A stretch of 64,000 bases of DNA from Hydractinia symbiolongicarpus (taxonomy: Eukaryota; Cnidaria; Hydrozoa; Anthoathecata; Hydractiniidae), in the NCBI RefSeq assembly GCF_029227915.1, contig NC_079887.1, positions 4,278,001 through 4,342,000 on the forward strand. Reading direction: 5' to 3'. Positions 13,601-27,600 of this stretch are shown here, piece after piece. The notes beneath the pieces are model-generated. The model was not told the DNA's origin, did no database searches, and worked only from the letters and a program-made list of their open reading frames with translations. The position numbers and the translations under genes are program-made. Position 1 is the first letter of the stretch, and every line of letters starts with the position of its first letter.

Positions 13601-14910
13601 GAAAACCTGCGATTTCCCGTAAATCCCTGACTCGGCCCGTAAAGTCAAAAGTGTACAAAGAAAGTACCCAGGGAGTAAACTCATTTCCCAACCGATTTTT
13701 TAAATTATTATTTCACCACTAAAGCCCATGAGACTTGTAGATTTTAAAAATGTTTTCATTTTTGATGAGACGCTGAATAAAAGACGTTTAAGCGCCAGGA
13801 AACGAAAACCCGCGACTTCCCGTAAATCCCGGGCTTGGCCCGTATAGTCGAATGTTTACAAAGAAAGTACCCTGTGAGTAAACTCATTTCCAAAACGATT
13901 TTTTAAATTATCTTTTCACCACTAAAACGCATGAGACTTGTAGTTTTCAGAAATGTTTTCATTTTTGATGAGACGCTGAATAAAAGAAGTTCAATCGCCG
14001 GCAAACGAAAACCCGCGACTTCCCGTAAATCCCGGATTCGGCCGGTATAGTCAAAAGTGTACAAAGAAAGTACCCAGGGAGTAAACTCATTTCCCAACCG
14101 ATTTTTTAAATTATTATTTCACCACTAAAGCCCATGAGACTTGTAGATTTTAAAAATGTTTTCATTTTTGATGAGACGCTGAATAAAAGACGTTTAATCG
14201 CCGGCAAACGAAAACCCGCGACTTCCCGTAAATCCCGGGCTTGGCCCGTATAGTCGAATGTATACAAAGAAAGTACCCTGTGAGTAAACTCATTTCCAAA
14301 ACGATTTTTTAAATTATTTTTTCACCACTAAAACGCATGAGACTTGTAGTTTTCAAAAACGTTTTCATTTTTGATGAGACGCTGAATAAAAGAAGTTTAA
14401 TCGCCGGCAAACGAAAACCTGCGATTTCCCGTAAATCCCGGACTCGGCCCGTAAAGTCAAAAGTGTACAAAGAAAGTACCCAGGGAGTAAACTCATTTCC
14501 CAACCGATTTTTTAAATTATTATTTCACCACTAAAGCCCATGAGACTTGTAGATTTTAAAAATGTTTTCATTTTTGATGAGACGCTGAATAAAAGACGTT
14601 TAAGCGCCAGGAAACGAAAACCCGCGACTTCCCGTAAATCCCGGGCTTGGCCCGTATAGTCGAATGTTTACAAAGAAAGTACCCTGTGAGTAAACTCATT
14701 TCCAAAACGATTTTTTAAATTATCTTTTCACCACTAAAACGCATGAGACTTGTAGTTTTCAGAAATGTTTTCATTTTTGATGAGACGCTGAATAAAAGAA
14801 GTTTAATCGCCGGCAAACGAAAACCCGCGACTTCCCGTAAATCCCGGATTCGGCCGGTATAGTCAAAAGTGTACAAAGAAAGTACCCAGGGAGTAAACTC
14901 ATTTCCCAAC
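10681..14910 (+). repeat. 4-mer higher-order block (812 bp x4) with a 2030-bp (10-mer) recurrence
   Basis: The rare variant taagcgccagg occurs at about 11559, 12371, 13792 and 14604, with spacings of 812, 1421 and 812 bp, all multiples of 203. Copies of the 4-mer begin near 11050, 11862, 13283 and 14095. A second rare pair, actggtagttttt followed by gcttaatggaagagg and cgatttttaaaatt, recurs at 10681 and 12711 (2030 bp = 10 x 203). It marks a larger exchange that separated the two pairs of 4-mers. Confidence 0.78.
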
Positions 14911-15699
14911 CGATTTTTTAAATTATTATTTCACCACTAAAGCCCATGAGACTTGTAGATTTTAAAAATGTTTTCATTTTTGATGAGACGCTGAATAAAA
15001 GACGTTTAATCGCCGGCAAACGAAAACCCGCGACTTCCCGTAAATCCCGGGCTTGGCCCGTATAGTCGAATGTATACAAAGAAAGTACCCTGTGAGTAAA
15101 CTCATTTCCAAAACGATTTTTTAAATTATCTTTTCACCAATAAAACGCATGAGACTTGTAGTTTTCAGAAATGTTTTCATTTTTGATGAGACGCTGAATA
15201 AAAGAAGTTTAATCGCCGGCAAACGAAAACCCGCGACTTCCCGTAAATCCCGGATTCGGCCGGTATAGTCAAAAGTATACAAAGAAAGTACCCAGGGAGT
15301 AAACTCATTTCCCGAACGATTTTTTAAATTATTTTTCCACCACTAAAACGCATGAGACTTTTAGTTTTCAGAAATGTTTTCATTTTTGATGAGACGCTTA
15401 ATGAAAGTGGTTTAATCGCCGGCATACGAAAACCCGTGATTTCCCGTAAATCCCGGGCTTGGCCCGTATAGTCGAATGTATACAAAGAAAGTACCCTGTG
15501 AGTAAACTCATTTCCAAAACGATTTTTTAAATTATCTTTTCACCACTAAAACGCATGAGACTTGTAGTTTTCAAACATGTTTTCATTTTTGATGAGACGC
15601 TGAATAAAAGAAGTTTAATCGCCGGCAAACGAAAACCCGCGACTTCCCGTAAATACCGGACTCAGCCCGTATAGTCAAAAGTATACAAAGAAAGAACCC

Positions 15700-18210
15700 A
15701 GGGAGTAAACTCATTTCCCGAACGATTTTTTAAATTATTTTTCCACCACTAAAACGCATGAGACTTGTAGTTTTCAGAAATGTTTTCATTTTTGATGAGA
15801 CGTTTAATGGAAGAGGTTTAATCGCCGGCAAACAACAACCCGCGATTTCCCGGAAATCCCGGGCTTGGCCCATATAGTCGAATGTATACAAAGAAAGTAC
15901 CCAGGGAGTAAACTCATTTCCCGAACGATTTTTTAAATTATTTTTTCACCACTAAAACGCATGAGACTTGTAGTTTTCAGAAATGTTTTCATTTTTGATG
16001 AGACGCTTAATGAAAGTGGTTTAATCGCCGGCAAACGAAAACCCGTGATTTCCCGTAAATGCCGGGCTTGACCCGTATAGTCGAATGTATACAAAGAAAT
16101 TACCCTGTGAGTAAACTCATTTCCAAAACGATTCTTTAAATTATCTTTTCACCACTAAAACGCATGAGACTTGTAGTTTTCAAAAATGTTTTCATTTTTG
16201 ATGAGACGCTGAATAAAAGAAGTTTAATCGCCAACAAACGAAAACCCGCGACTTCCCGTATATCCCGGACTCGGCCCGTATAGTCAAAAGTATTCAAAGA
16301 AAGAACCCAGGGAGTAAACTCATTTCCCGAACGATTTTTTAAATTATTTTTTCACCACTAAAACGCATGAGACTTGTACTTTTTAAAAATGTTTTCATTT
16401 TTGATGAGACGCTGAATAAAAGAAGTTTAATCGCCGGCAAACGAAAACCTGCGATTTCCCGTAAATCCCGGACTCGGCCGGTATAGTCAAAAGTATACAA
16501 AGAAAGTACCCAGGGAGTAAACTCATTTCCTGAGCGATTTTTTAAATTATTTTTTCACCACTAAAACGCATGAGACTTGTAGTTTTCAAAATTGTTTTCA
16601 TTTTTGATGAGACGCTTAATGAAAGAGGTTTAATTGCCGGCAAACGAAAACCCGCGATTTCCCGTAAATCCCGGGCTTGGCCCGTATAGTCGAATGTATA
16701 CAAAGAAAGTACCCTGTGAGTAAACTCATTTCCAGAACGATTTTTTAAATTATCTTTTCACCACTAAAACGCATGAGACTTGTAGTTTTCAAAAATGTTT
16801 TCATTTTTGATGAGACGCTGAATAAAAGAAGTTTAATCGCCCGCAAACGAAAACCCGCGACTTCCCGTATATCCCGGACTCGGCCCGTATAGTCAAAAGT
16901 ATTCAAAGAAAGAACCCAGGGAGTAAACTCATTTCCCGAACGATTTTTTAAATTATTTTTTCACCACTAAAACGCATGAGACTTGTACTTTTCAGAAATG
17001 TTTTCATTTTTGATGAGACGCTTAATGGAAGAGGTTTAATCGCCGGCAAACGACAACCCGCGATTTCCCGGAAATCCCGGGCTTGGCCCATATAGTCGAA
17101 TGTATACAAAGAAAGTACCCAGGGAGTAAACTCATTTCCCGAACGATTTTTTAAATTATTTTTTCACCACTAAAACGCATGAGACTTGTAGTTTTCAGAA
17201 ATGTTTTCATTTTTGATGAGACGCTTAATGAAAGTGGTTTAATCGCCGGCAAACGAAATCCCGTGATTTCCCGTAAATCCCGGGCTTGACCCGTATAGTC
17301 GAATGTATACAAAGAAATTACCCTGTGAGTAAACTCATTTCCAAAACGATTCTTTAAATTATCTTTTCACCACTAAAACGCATGAGACTTGTAGTTTTCA
17401 AAAATGTTTTCATTTTTGATGAGACGCTGAATAAAAGAAGTTTAATCGCCAACAAACGAAAACCCGCGACTTCCCGTATATCCCGGACTCGGCCCGTATA
17501 GTCAAAAGTATTCAAAGAAAGAACCCAGGGAGTAAACTCATTTCCCGAACGATTTTTTAAATTATTTTTTCACCACTAAAACGCATGAGACTTGTACTTT
17601 TTAAAAATGTTTTCATTTTTGATGAGACGCTGAATAAAAGAAGTTTAATCGCCGGCAAACGAAAACCTGCGATTTCCCGTAAATCCTGGACTCGGCCCGT
17701 ATAGTCAAAAGTATACAAAGAAAGTACCCAGGGAGTAAACTCATTTCCTGAGCGATTTTTTAAATTATTTTTTCACCACTAAAACGCATGAGACTTGTAG
17801 TTTTCAAAATTGTTTTCATTTTTGATGAGACGCTTAATGAAAGAGGTTTAATCGCCGGCAAACGAAAACCCGCGATTTCCCGTAAATCCCGGGCTTGGCC
17901 CGTATAGTCGAATGTATACAAAGAAAGTACCCTGTGAGTAAACTCATTTCCAGAACGATTTTTTAAATTATCTTTTCACCACTAAAACGCATGAGACTTG
18001 TAGTTTTCAAAAATGTTTTCATTTTTGATGAGACGCTGAATAAAAGAAGTTTAATCGCCCGCAAACGAAAACCCGCGACTTCCCGTATATCCCGGACTCG
18101 GCCCGTATAGTCAAAAGTATTCAAAGAAAGAACCCAGGGAGTAAACTCATTTCCCGAACGATTTTTTAAATTATTTTTTCACCACTAAAACGCATGAGAC
18201 TTGTACTTTT
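15700..18210 (+). repeat. 1218-bp (6-mer) tandem duplication
   Basis: Rare variants recur at an offset of 1218 bp: gccaacaaacg (16230 and 17448), gcccgcaaacg (about 16839 and 18057), tcctgagcg (about 16529 and 17747), caaaattgtttt (16588 and 17806) and cttgtactttttaaaaatg (about 16373 and 17591). Similarity breaks near 18240, where gcttaatggaagagg is replaced by gctgaataaaagaag. Bases 14910-15700 hold mixed monomers without an obvious higher-order match. Confidence 0.75.
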
Positions 18211-19759
18211 CAAAAATGTTTTCATTTTTGATGAGACGCTGAATAAAAGAAGTTTAATCGCCGGCAAACGAAAACCTGCGATTTCCCGTAAATCCCGGAC
18301 TCGGCCCGTATAGTCAAAAGCATACAAAGAAAGTACCCAGGGAGTAAACTCATTACCTGAGCGATTTTTTAAATTATTTTTTCACCACTAAAACGCATGA
18401 GACTTGTAGTTTTCAAAAATGTTTTCATTTTTGATGAGACGCTTAATGAAAGAGGTTTAATCGCCGGCAAACGAAAACCCGCGATTTCCCGTAAATCCCG
18501 GGCTTGGCCCGTATAGTCGAATGTATACAAAGAAAGTACCCTGTGAGTAAACTCATTTCCAGAACGATTTTTTAAATTATTTTTTCACCACTAAAACGCA
18601 TGAGACTTGTAGTTCTTAGAAATGTTTTCATTTTTGATGAGACGCTTAATGAAAGTGGTTTAATCGCCGGCAAACGAAAACCCGCGATTTCCCGGAAATC
18701 CCGGGCTTGGCCCGTATAGTCGAATATATACAAAGAAAGTACCCAGGGAGTAAACTCATTTCCCGAACGATTTTTTAAATTATTTTTTCACCACTAAAAC
18801 GCATGAGACTTGTAGTTCTTAGAAATGTTTTCATTTTTGATGAGACGCTTAATGAAAGTGGTTTAATCGCCGGCAAACGAAAACCCGTGATTTCCCGTAA
18901 ATCCCGGGCTTGGCCCGTATAGTCGAATATATACAAAGAAAGTACCCAGGGAGTAAACTCATTTCCCGAACGATTTTTTAAATTATTTTTTCACCACTAA
19001 AACGCATGAGACTTGTAGTTCTCAGAAATGTTTTCATTTTTGATGAGACGCTTAATGAAAGTGGTTTAATCGCCGGCAAACGAAAACCCGTGATTTTCCG
19101 TAAATCCCGGGCTTGGCCCGTATAGTCAAATGTATACAAAGAAAGTACCCTCTGAGTAAACTCATTTCCCGAACGATTTTTTAAATTATTTTTTCACCAC
19201 TAAAACGCATGAGACTTATAGTTTTCCAAAATGTTTTCATTTTTGATGAGACGCTGAATAAAAGAAGTTTAATCGCCGGCAAACGAAAACCTGCGATTTC
19301 CCGTAAATCCCAGACTCGGCCCGTAAAGTCAAAAGTATACAAAAAAAGTACCCAGGGAGTAAACTCATTTCCCAAACGATTTTTTAAATTATTATTTCAC
19401 CACTAAAGCCCATGAGACTTGTAGACTTTAAAAATGTTTTCATTTTTGATGAGACGCTGAATAAAAGAAGTTTAATCGCCGGCAAACGAAAACCCGCGAT
19501 TTCCCGGAAATCCCGGGCTTGGCCCGTATAGTCGAATATATACAAAGAAAGTACCCAGGGAGTGAACTCATTTCCCGAACGATTTTTTAAATTATTTTTT
19601 CACCACTAAAACGCATGAGACTTGTAGTTTTTAGAAATGTTTTCATTTTTGATGAGACGCTTAATGAAAGTGGTTTAATCGCCGGCAAACGAAAACCCGT
19701 GATTTCCCGTAAATCCCGGGCTTGGCCCGTATAGTCAAATGTATACAAAGAAAGTACCC

Positions 19760-22700
19760 TCTGAGTAAACTCATTTCCCGAACGATTTTTTAAATTATTT
19801 TTTCACCACTAAAACGCATGAGACTTGTAGTTTTCAGAAATGTTTTCATTTTTGATGAGACGCTTAATGAAAGTGGTTTAATCGCCGGCAAACGAAAACC
19901 CGTGATTTCCCGTAAATCCGGGGCTTAGCCCGTATAGTCAAATGTATACAAAGAAAGAACCCAGGGAGTAAACTCATTTCCCGAACGATTTTTTAAATTA
20001 TTTTTTCACCACTAAAACGCATGAGACTTGTACTTTTCAAAAATGTTTTCATTTTTGATGAGACGCTGAATAAAAGAAGTTTAATCGCCGGCAAACGAAA
20101 ACCCGCGACTTCCCGTAAATCCCGGGCTTGGCCCGTATAGTCGAATGTATACAAAGAAAGTACCCAGGGAGTAAACTCATTTCCAGAACGATTTTTTAAA
20201 TTATTTTTCCACCACTAAACCGCATGAGACTTGTAGTTTTCAGAAATGTTTTCATTTTTGATGAGACGCTTAATGAAAGAGGTTTAATCGCCGGCAAACG
20301 AAAACCCGCGATTTCCCGGAAATCCTGGGCTTGGCCCATATAGTCGAATGTATACAAAGAAAGTACCCAGGGAGTAAATTCATTTCCCAAACGATTTTTT
20401 AAATTATTTTTTCACCACTAAAACGCATGAGACTTGTAGTTTTCAGAAATGTTTTCATTTTTAATGAGACGCTTAATGAAAGTGGTTTAATCGCCGGCAA
20501 ACGAAAACCCGTGATTTCCCGTAAATCCTGGACTCGACCCGTATAGTCAAAAGTATACAAAGAAAGAACCCAGGGAGTAAACTCATTTCCCGAACGATTT
20601 TTTAATTTATTTTTCACCACTAAAACGCATGAGACTTATAGTTTTCCAAAATGTTTTCATTTTTGATGAGACGCTGAATAAAAGAAGTTTAATCGCCGGC
20701 AAACGAAAACCTGCGATTTCCCGTAAATCCCAGACTCGGCCCGTAAAGTCAAAAGTATACAAAAAAAGTACCCAGGGAGTAAACTCATTTCCCAAACGAT
20801 TTTTTAAATTATTATTTCACCACTAAAGCCCATGAGACTTGTAGACTTTAAAAATGTTTTCATTTTTGATGAGACGCTGAATAAAAGAAGTTTAATCGCC
20901 GGCAAACGAAAACCCGCGATTTCCCGGAAATCCCGGGCTTGGCCCGTATAGTCGAATATATACAAAGAAAGTACCCAGGGAGTAAACTCATTTCCCGAAC
21001 GATTTTTTAAATTATTTTTTCACCACTAAAACGCATGAGACTTGTAGTTTTCAGAAATGTTTTCATTTTTGATGAGACGCTTAATGAAAGTGGTTTAATC
21101 GCCGGCAAACGAAAACCCGTGATTTCCCGTAAATCCCGGGCTTGGCCCGTATAGTCAAATGTATACAAAGAAAGTACCCTCTGAGTAAACTCATTTCCCG
21201 AACGATTTTTTAAATTATTTTTTCACCACTAAAACGCATGAGACTTGTAGTTTTCAGAAATGTTTTCATTTTTGATGAGACGCTTAATGAAAGTGGTTTA
21301 ATCGCTGGCAAACAAAAACCCGTGATTTCCCGTAAATCCCCGGCTTGGCCCGTATAGTCAAATGTATACAAAGAAAGAACCCAGGGAGTAAACTCATTTC
21401 CCGAACGATTTTTTAAATTATTTTTTCACCACTAAAACGCATGAGACTTGTACTTTTCAAAAATGTTTTCATTTTTGATGAGACGCTGAATAAAAGAAGT
21501 TTAATCGCCGGCAAACGAAAACCTGCGATTTCCCGTAAATCCCGGACTCGGCCCGTAAAGTCAAAAGTATACAAAAAAAGTACCCAGGGAGTAAACTCAT
21601 TTCCCAAACGATTTTTTAAATTATTATTTCACCACTAAAGCCCATGAGACTTGTAGACTTTAAAAATGTTTTCATTTTTGATGAGACGCTGAATAAAAGA
21701 AGTTTAATCGCCGGCAAACGAAAACCCGCGATTTCCCGGAAATCCCGGGCTTGGCCCGTATAGTCGAATATATACAAAGAAAGTACCCAGGGAGTAAACT
21801 CATTTCCCGAACGATTTTTTAAATTATTTTCTCACCACTAAAACGCATGAGACTTGTAGTTTTCAGAAATGTTTTCATTTTTGATGAGACGCTTAATGAA
21901 AGTGGTTTAATCGCCGGCAAACGAAAACCCGTGATTTCCCGTAAATCCCGGGCTTGGCCCGTATAGTCAAATGTATACAAAGAAAGTACCCTCTGAGTAA
22001 ACTCATTTCCCGAACGATTTTTTAAATTATTTTTTCACCACTAAAACGCATGAGACTTGTAGTTTTCAGAAATGTTTTCATTTTTGATGAGACGCTTAAT
22101 GAAAGTGGTTTAATCGCCGGCAAACAAAAACCCGTAATTTCTCGTAAATCCCGGGCTTGGCCCGTATAGTCAAATGTATACAAAGAAAGTACCCTCTGAG
22201 TAAACTCATTTCCCGAACGATTTTTTAAATTATTTTTTCACCACTAAAACGCATGAGACTTGTAGTTTTCAGAAATGTTTTCATTTTTGATGAGACGCTT
22301 AATGAAAGTGGTTTAATCGCCGGCAAACGAAAACCCGTGATTTCCCGTAAATCCGGGGCTTGGCCCGTATAGTCAAATGTATACAAAGAAAGAACCCAGG
22401 GAGTAAACTCATTTCCCGAACGATTTTTTAAATTATTTTTTCACCACTAAAACGCATGAGACTTGTACTTTTCAAAAATGTTTTCATTTTTGATGAGACG
22501 CTGAATAAAAGAAGTTTAATCGCCGGCAAACGAAAACCCGCGACTTCCCGTAAATCCCGGGCTTGGCCCGTATAGTCGAATGTATACAAAGAAAGTACCC
22601 AGGGAGTAAACTCATTTCCAGAACGATTTTTTAAATTATTTTTCCACCACTAAACCGCATGAGACTTGTAGTTTTCAGAAATGTTTTCATTTTTGATGAG

Positions 22701-24630
22701 ACGCTTAATGAAAGAGGTTTAATCGCCGGCAAACGAAAACCCGCGATTTCCCGGAAATCCTGGGCTTGGCCCATATAGTCGAATGTATACAAAGAAAGTA
22801 CCCAGGGAGTAAATTCATTTCCCAAACGATTTTTTAAATTATTTTTTCACCACTAAAACGCATGAGACTTGTAGTTTTCAGAAATGTTTTCATTTTTAAT
22901 GAGACGCTTAATGAAAGTGGTTTAATCGCCGGCAAACGAAAACCCGTGATTTCCCGTAAATCCTGGACTCGACCCGTATAGTCAAAAGTATACAAAGAAA
23001 GAACCCAGGGAGTAAACTCATTTCCCGAACGATTTTTTAATTTATTTTTCACCACTAAAACGCATGAGACTTATAGTTTTCCAAAATGTTTTCATTTTTG
23101 ATGAGACGCTGAATAAAAGAAGTTTAATCGCCGGCAAACGAAAACCTGCGATTTCCCGTAAATCCCAGACTCGGCCCGTAAAGTCAAAAGTATACAAAAA
23201 AAGTACCCAGGGAGTAAACTCATTTCCCAAACGATTTTTTAAATTATTATTTCACCACTAAAGCCCATGAGACTTGTAGACTTTAAAAATGTTTTCATTT
23301 TTGATGAGACGCTGAATAAAAGAAGTTTAATCGCCGGCAAACGAAAACCCGCGATTTCCCGGAAATCCCGGGCTTGGCCCGTATAGTCGAATATATACAA
23401 AGAAAGTACCCAGGGAGTAAACTCATTTCCCGAACGATTTTTTAAATTATTTTTTCACCACTAAAACGCATGAGACTTGTAGTTTTCAGAAATGTTTTCA
23501 TTTTTGATGAGACGCTTAATGAAAGTGGTTTAATCGCCGGCAAACGAAAACCCGTGATTTCCCGTAAATCCCGGGCTTGGCCCGTATAGTCAAATGTATA
23601 CAAAGAAAGTACCCTCTGAGTAAACTCATTTCCCGAACGATTTTTTAAATTATTTTTTCACCACTAAAACGCATGAGACTTGTAGTTTTCAGAAATGTTT
23701 TCATTTTTGATGAGACGCTTAATGAAAGTGGTTTAATCGCTGGCAAACAAAAACCCGTGATTTCCCGTAAATCCCCGGCTTGGCCCGTATAGTCAAATGT
23801 ATACAAAGAAAGAACCCAGGGAGTAAACTCATTTCCCGAACGATTTTTTAAATTATTTTTTCACCACTAAAACGCATGAGACTTGTACTTTTCAAAAATG
23901 TTTTCATTTTTGATGAGACGCTGAATAAAAGAAGTTTAATCGCCGGCAAACGAAAACCTGCGATTTCCCGTAAATCCCGGACTCGGCCCGTAAAGTCAAA
24001 AGTATACAAAAAAAGTACCCAGGGAGTAAACTCATTTCCCAAACGATTTTTTAAATTATTATTTCACCACTAAAGCCCATGAGACTTGTAGACTTTAAAA
24101 ATGTTTTCATTTTTGATGAGACGCTGAATAAAAGAAGTTTAATCGCCGGCAAACGAAAACCCGCGATTTCCCGGAAATCCCGGGCTTGGCCCGTATAGTC
24201 GAATATATACAAAGAAAGTACCCAGGGAGTAAACTCATTTCCCGAACGATTTTTTAAATTATTTTCTCACCACTAAAACGCATGAGACTTGTAGTTTTCA
24301 GAAATGTTTTCATTTTTGATGAGACGCTTAATGAAAGTGGTTTAATCGCCGGCAAACGAAAACCCGTGATTTCCCGTAAATCCCGGGCTTGGCCCGTATA
24401 GTCAAATGTATACAAAAAAAGTACCCTCTGAGTAAACTCATTTCCCGAACGATTTTTTAAATTATTTTTTCACCACTAAAACGCATGAGACTTGTAGTTT
24501 TCAGAAATGTTTTCATTTTTGATGAGACGCTTAATGAAAGTGGTTTAATCGCCGGCAAACAAAAACCCGTAATTTCTCGTAAATCCCGGGCTTGGCCCGT
24601 ATAGTCAAATGTATACAAAGAAAGTACCCT
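19760..24630 (+). repeat. Nearly perfect 2435-bp (12-mer) tandem duplication
   Basis: Bases about 19760-22190 and 22195-24630 match monomer by monomer at an offset of 2435 bp (12 x 203 minus 1; both copies share a one-base loss in tttttaatttatttttcacc near 20602 and 23037). Shared rare variants include accgcatgag, acttatagttttccaaaatg, cagactcgg with taaagtc, cgaatatatac, ttttctcacc and cccgtaatttctcg. I saw very few differences (for example cttagcc versus cttggcc near 19927/22362, and tacaaaaaaag near 24413). Near identity suggests a recent duplication. An assembly artefact should also be considered. Confidence 0.8.
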
Positions 24631-24661
24631 CTGAGTAAACTCATTTCCCGAACGATTTTTT

Positions 24662-27600
24662 AAGTTATTTTTTCACCACTAAAACGCATGAGACTTGTAG
24701 TTTTCAAAAACGTTTTCATTTTTGATGAGACGCTGAATAAAAGAAGTTTAATCGCCGGCAAACGAAAACCTGCGATTTCCCGTAAATCCCGGGCTTGGCC
24801 CGTATAGTCGAATGTATACAAAGAAAGTACCCTGTGAGTAAACTCATTTCCAAAACGATTTTTTAAATTATCTTTTCACCACTAAAACGCATGAGACTTG
24901 TAGTTTTCAAACATGTTTTCATTTTTGATGAGACGCTGAATAAAAGAAGTTTAATCGCCGGCAAACGAAAACCCGCGACTTCCCGTAAATCACGGACTCA
25001 GCCCGTATAGTCAAAAGTATACAAAGAAAGAACCCAAGGAGTAAACTCATTTCCCGAACGATTTTTTAAATTATTTTTCCAGCACTAAAACGCATGAGAC
25101 TTGTAGTTTTCAGAAATGTTTTCATTTTTGATGAGACGCTTAATGGAAGAGGTTTAATCGCCGGCAAACGAAAACCCGCGATTTCCCGGAAATCCCGGGC
25201 TTGGCCCGTATAGTCGAATGTATACAAAGAAAGTACCCAGGGAGTAAACTCATTTCCCGAACGATTTTTTAAATTATTTTTTCACCACTAAAACGCACGA
25301 GACTTGTAGTTTTCAGAAATGTTTTCATTTTTGATGAGACGCTTAATGAAAGTGGTTTAATCGCCGGCAAACGAAAACCCGTGATTTCCCGTAAATCCCG
25401 GGCTTGACCCGTATAGTCGAATGTATACAAAGAAATTACCCTGTGAGTAAACTCATTTCCAAAACGATTCTTTAAATTATCTTTTCACCACTAAAACGCA
25501 TGAGACTTGTAGTTTTCAGAAATGTTTTCATTTTTGATGAGACGCTTAATGAAAGTGGTTTAATCGCCGGCAAACAAAAACCCGTAATTTCTCGTAAATC
25601 CCGGGCTTGGCCCGTATAGTCAAATGTATACAAAGAAAGTACCCTCTGAGTAAACTCATTTCCCGAACGATTTTTTAAGTTATTTTTTCACCACTAAAAC
25701 GCATGAGACTTGTAGTTTTCAAAAACGTTTTCATTTTTGATGAGACGCTGAATAAAAGAAGTTTAATCGCCGGCAAACGAAAACCTGCAATTTCCCGTAA
25801 ATCCCAGGCTTGGCCCGTATAGTCGAATGTATACAAAGAAAGTACCCTGTGAGTAAACTCATTTCCAAAACGATTTTTTAAATTATCTTTTCACCACTAA
25901 AACGTATGAGACTTGTAGTTTTCAAACATGTTTTCATTTTTGATGAGACGCTGAATAAAAGAAGTTTAATCGCCGGCAAACGAAAACCCGCGACTTCCCG
26001 TAAATCCCGGACTCGGCCCGTATAGTCAAAAGTATACAAAGAAAGAACCCAAGGAGTAAACTCATTTCCCGAACGATTTTTTAAATTATTTTTCCAGCAC
26101 TAAAACGCATGAGACTTGTAGTTTTCAAAAATGTTTTCATTTTTGATGAGACGCTTAATGAAAGTGGTTTAATCGCCGGCAAACGAAAACCCGTGATTTC
26201 CCGTAAATCCCTGGCTTGGCCCGTATAGTCAAATGTATACAAAGAAAGTACCCTCTGAGTAAACTCATTTCCCGAACGATTTTTTAAATTATTTTTTCAC
26301 CACTAAAACGCATGAGACTTGTAGTTTTCAGAAATGTTTTCATTTTTGATGAGACGCTTAATGAAAGTGGTTTAATCGCTGGCAAACAAAAACCCGTGAT
26401 TTCCCGTAAATCCCCGGCTTGGCCCGTATAGTCAAATGTATACAAAGAAAGAACCCAGGGAGTAAACTCATTTCCCGAACGATTTTTTAAATTATTTTTT
26501 CACCACTAAAACGCATGAGACTTGTACTTTTCAAAAATGTTTTCATTTTTGATGAGACGCTGAATAAAAGAAGTTTAATCGCCGGCAAACGAAAACCTGC
26601 GATTTCCCGTAAATCCCGGACTCGGCCCGTAAAGTCAAAAGTATACAAAAAAAGTACCCAGGGAGTAAACTCATTTCCCAAACGATTTTTTAAATTATTA
26701 TTTCACCACTAAAGCCCATGAGACTTGTAGACTTTAAAAATGTTTTCATTTTTAATGAGACGCTGAATAAAAGAAGTTTAATCGCCGGCAAACGAAAACC
26801 CGCGATTTCCCGGAAATCCCGGGCTTGGCCCGTATAGTCGAATATATACAAAGAAAGTACCCAGGGAGTAAACTCATTTCCCGAACGATTTTTTAAATTA
26901 TTTTCTCACCACTAAAACGCATGAGACTTGTAGTTTTCAGAAATGTTTTCATTTTTGATGAGACGCTTAATGAAAGTGGTTTAATCGCCGGCAAACGAAA
27001 ACCCGTGATTTCCCGTAAATCCCGGGCTTGGCCCGTATAGTCAAATCTATACAAAGAAAGTACCCTCTGAGTAAACTCATTTCCCGAACGATTTTTTAAA
27101 TTATTTTTTCACCACTAAAACGCATGAGACTTGTAGTTTTCAGAAATGTTTTCATTTTTGATGAGACGCTCAATGAAAGTGGTTTAATCGCCGGCAAACA
27201 AAAACCCGTAATTTCTCGTAAATCCCGGGCTTGGCCCGTATAGTCAAATGTATACAAAGAAAGTACCCTCTGAGTAAACTCATTTCCCGAACGATTTTTT
27301 AAGTTATTTTTTCACCACTAAAAGGCATGAGACTTGTAGTTTTCAAAAACGTTTTCATTTTTGATGAGACGCTGAATAAAAGAAGTTTAATCGCCGGCAA
27401 ACGAAAACCTGCGATTTCCCGTAAATCCCGGGCTTGGCCCGTATAGTCGAATGTATACAAAGAAAGTACCCTGTGAGTAAACTCATTTCCAAAACGATTT
27501 TTTAAATTATCTTTTCACCACTAAAACGCATGAGACTTGTAGTTTTCAAACATGTTTTCATTTTTGATGAGACGCTGAATAAAAGAAGTTTAATCGCCGG

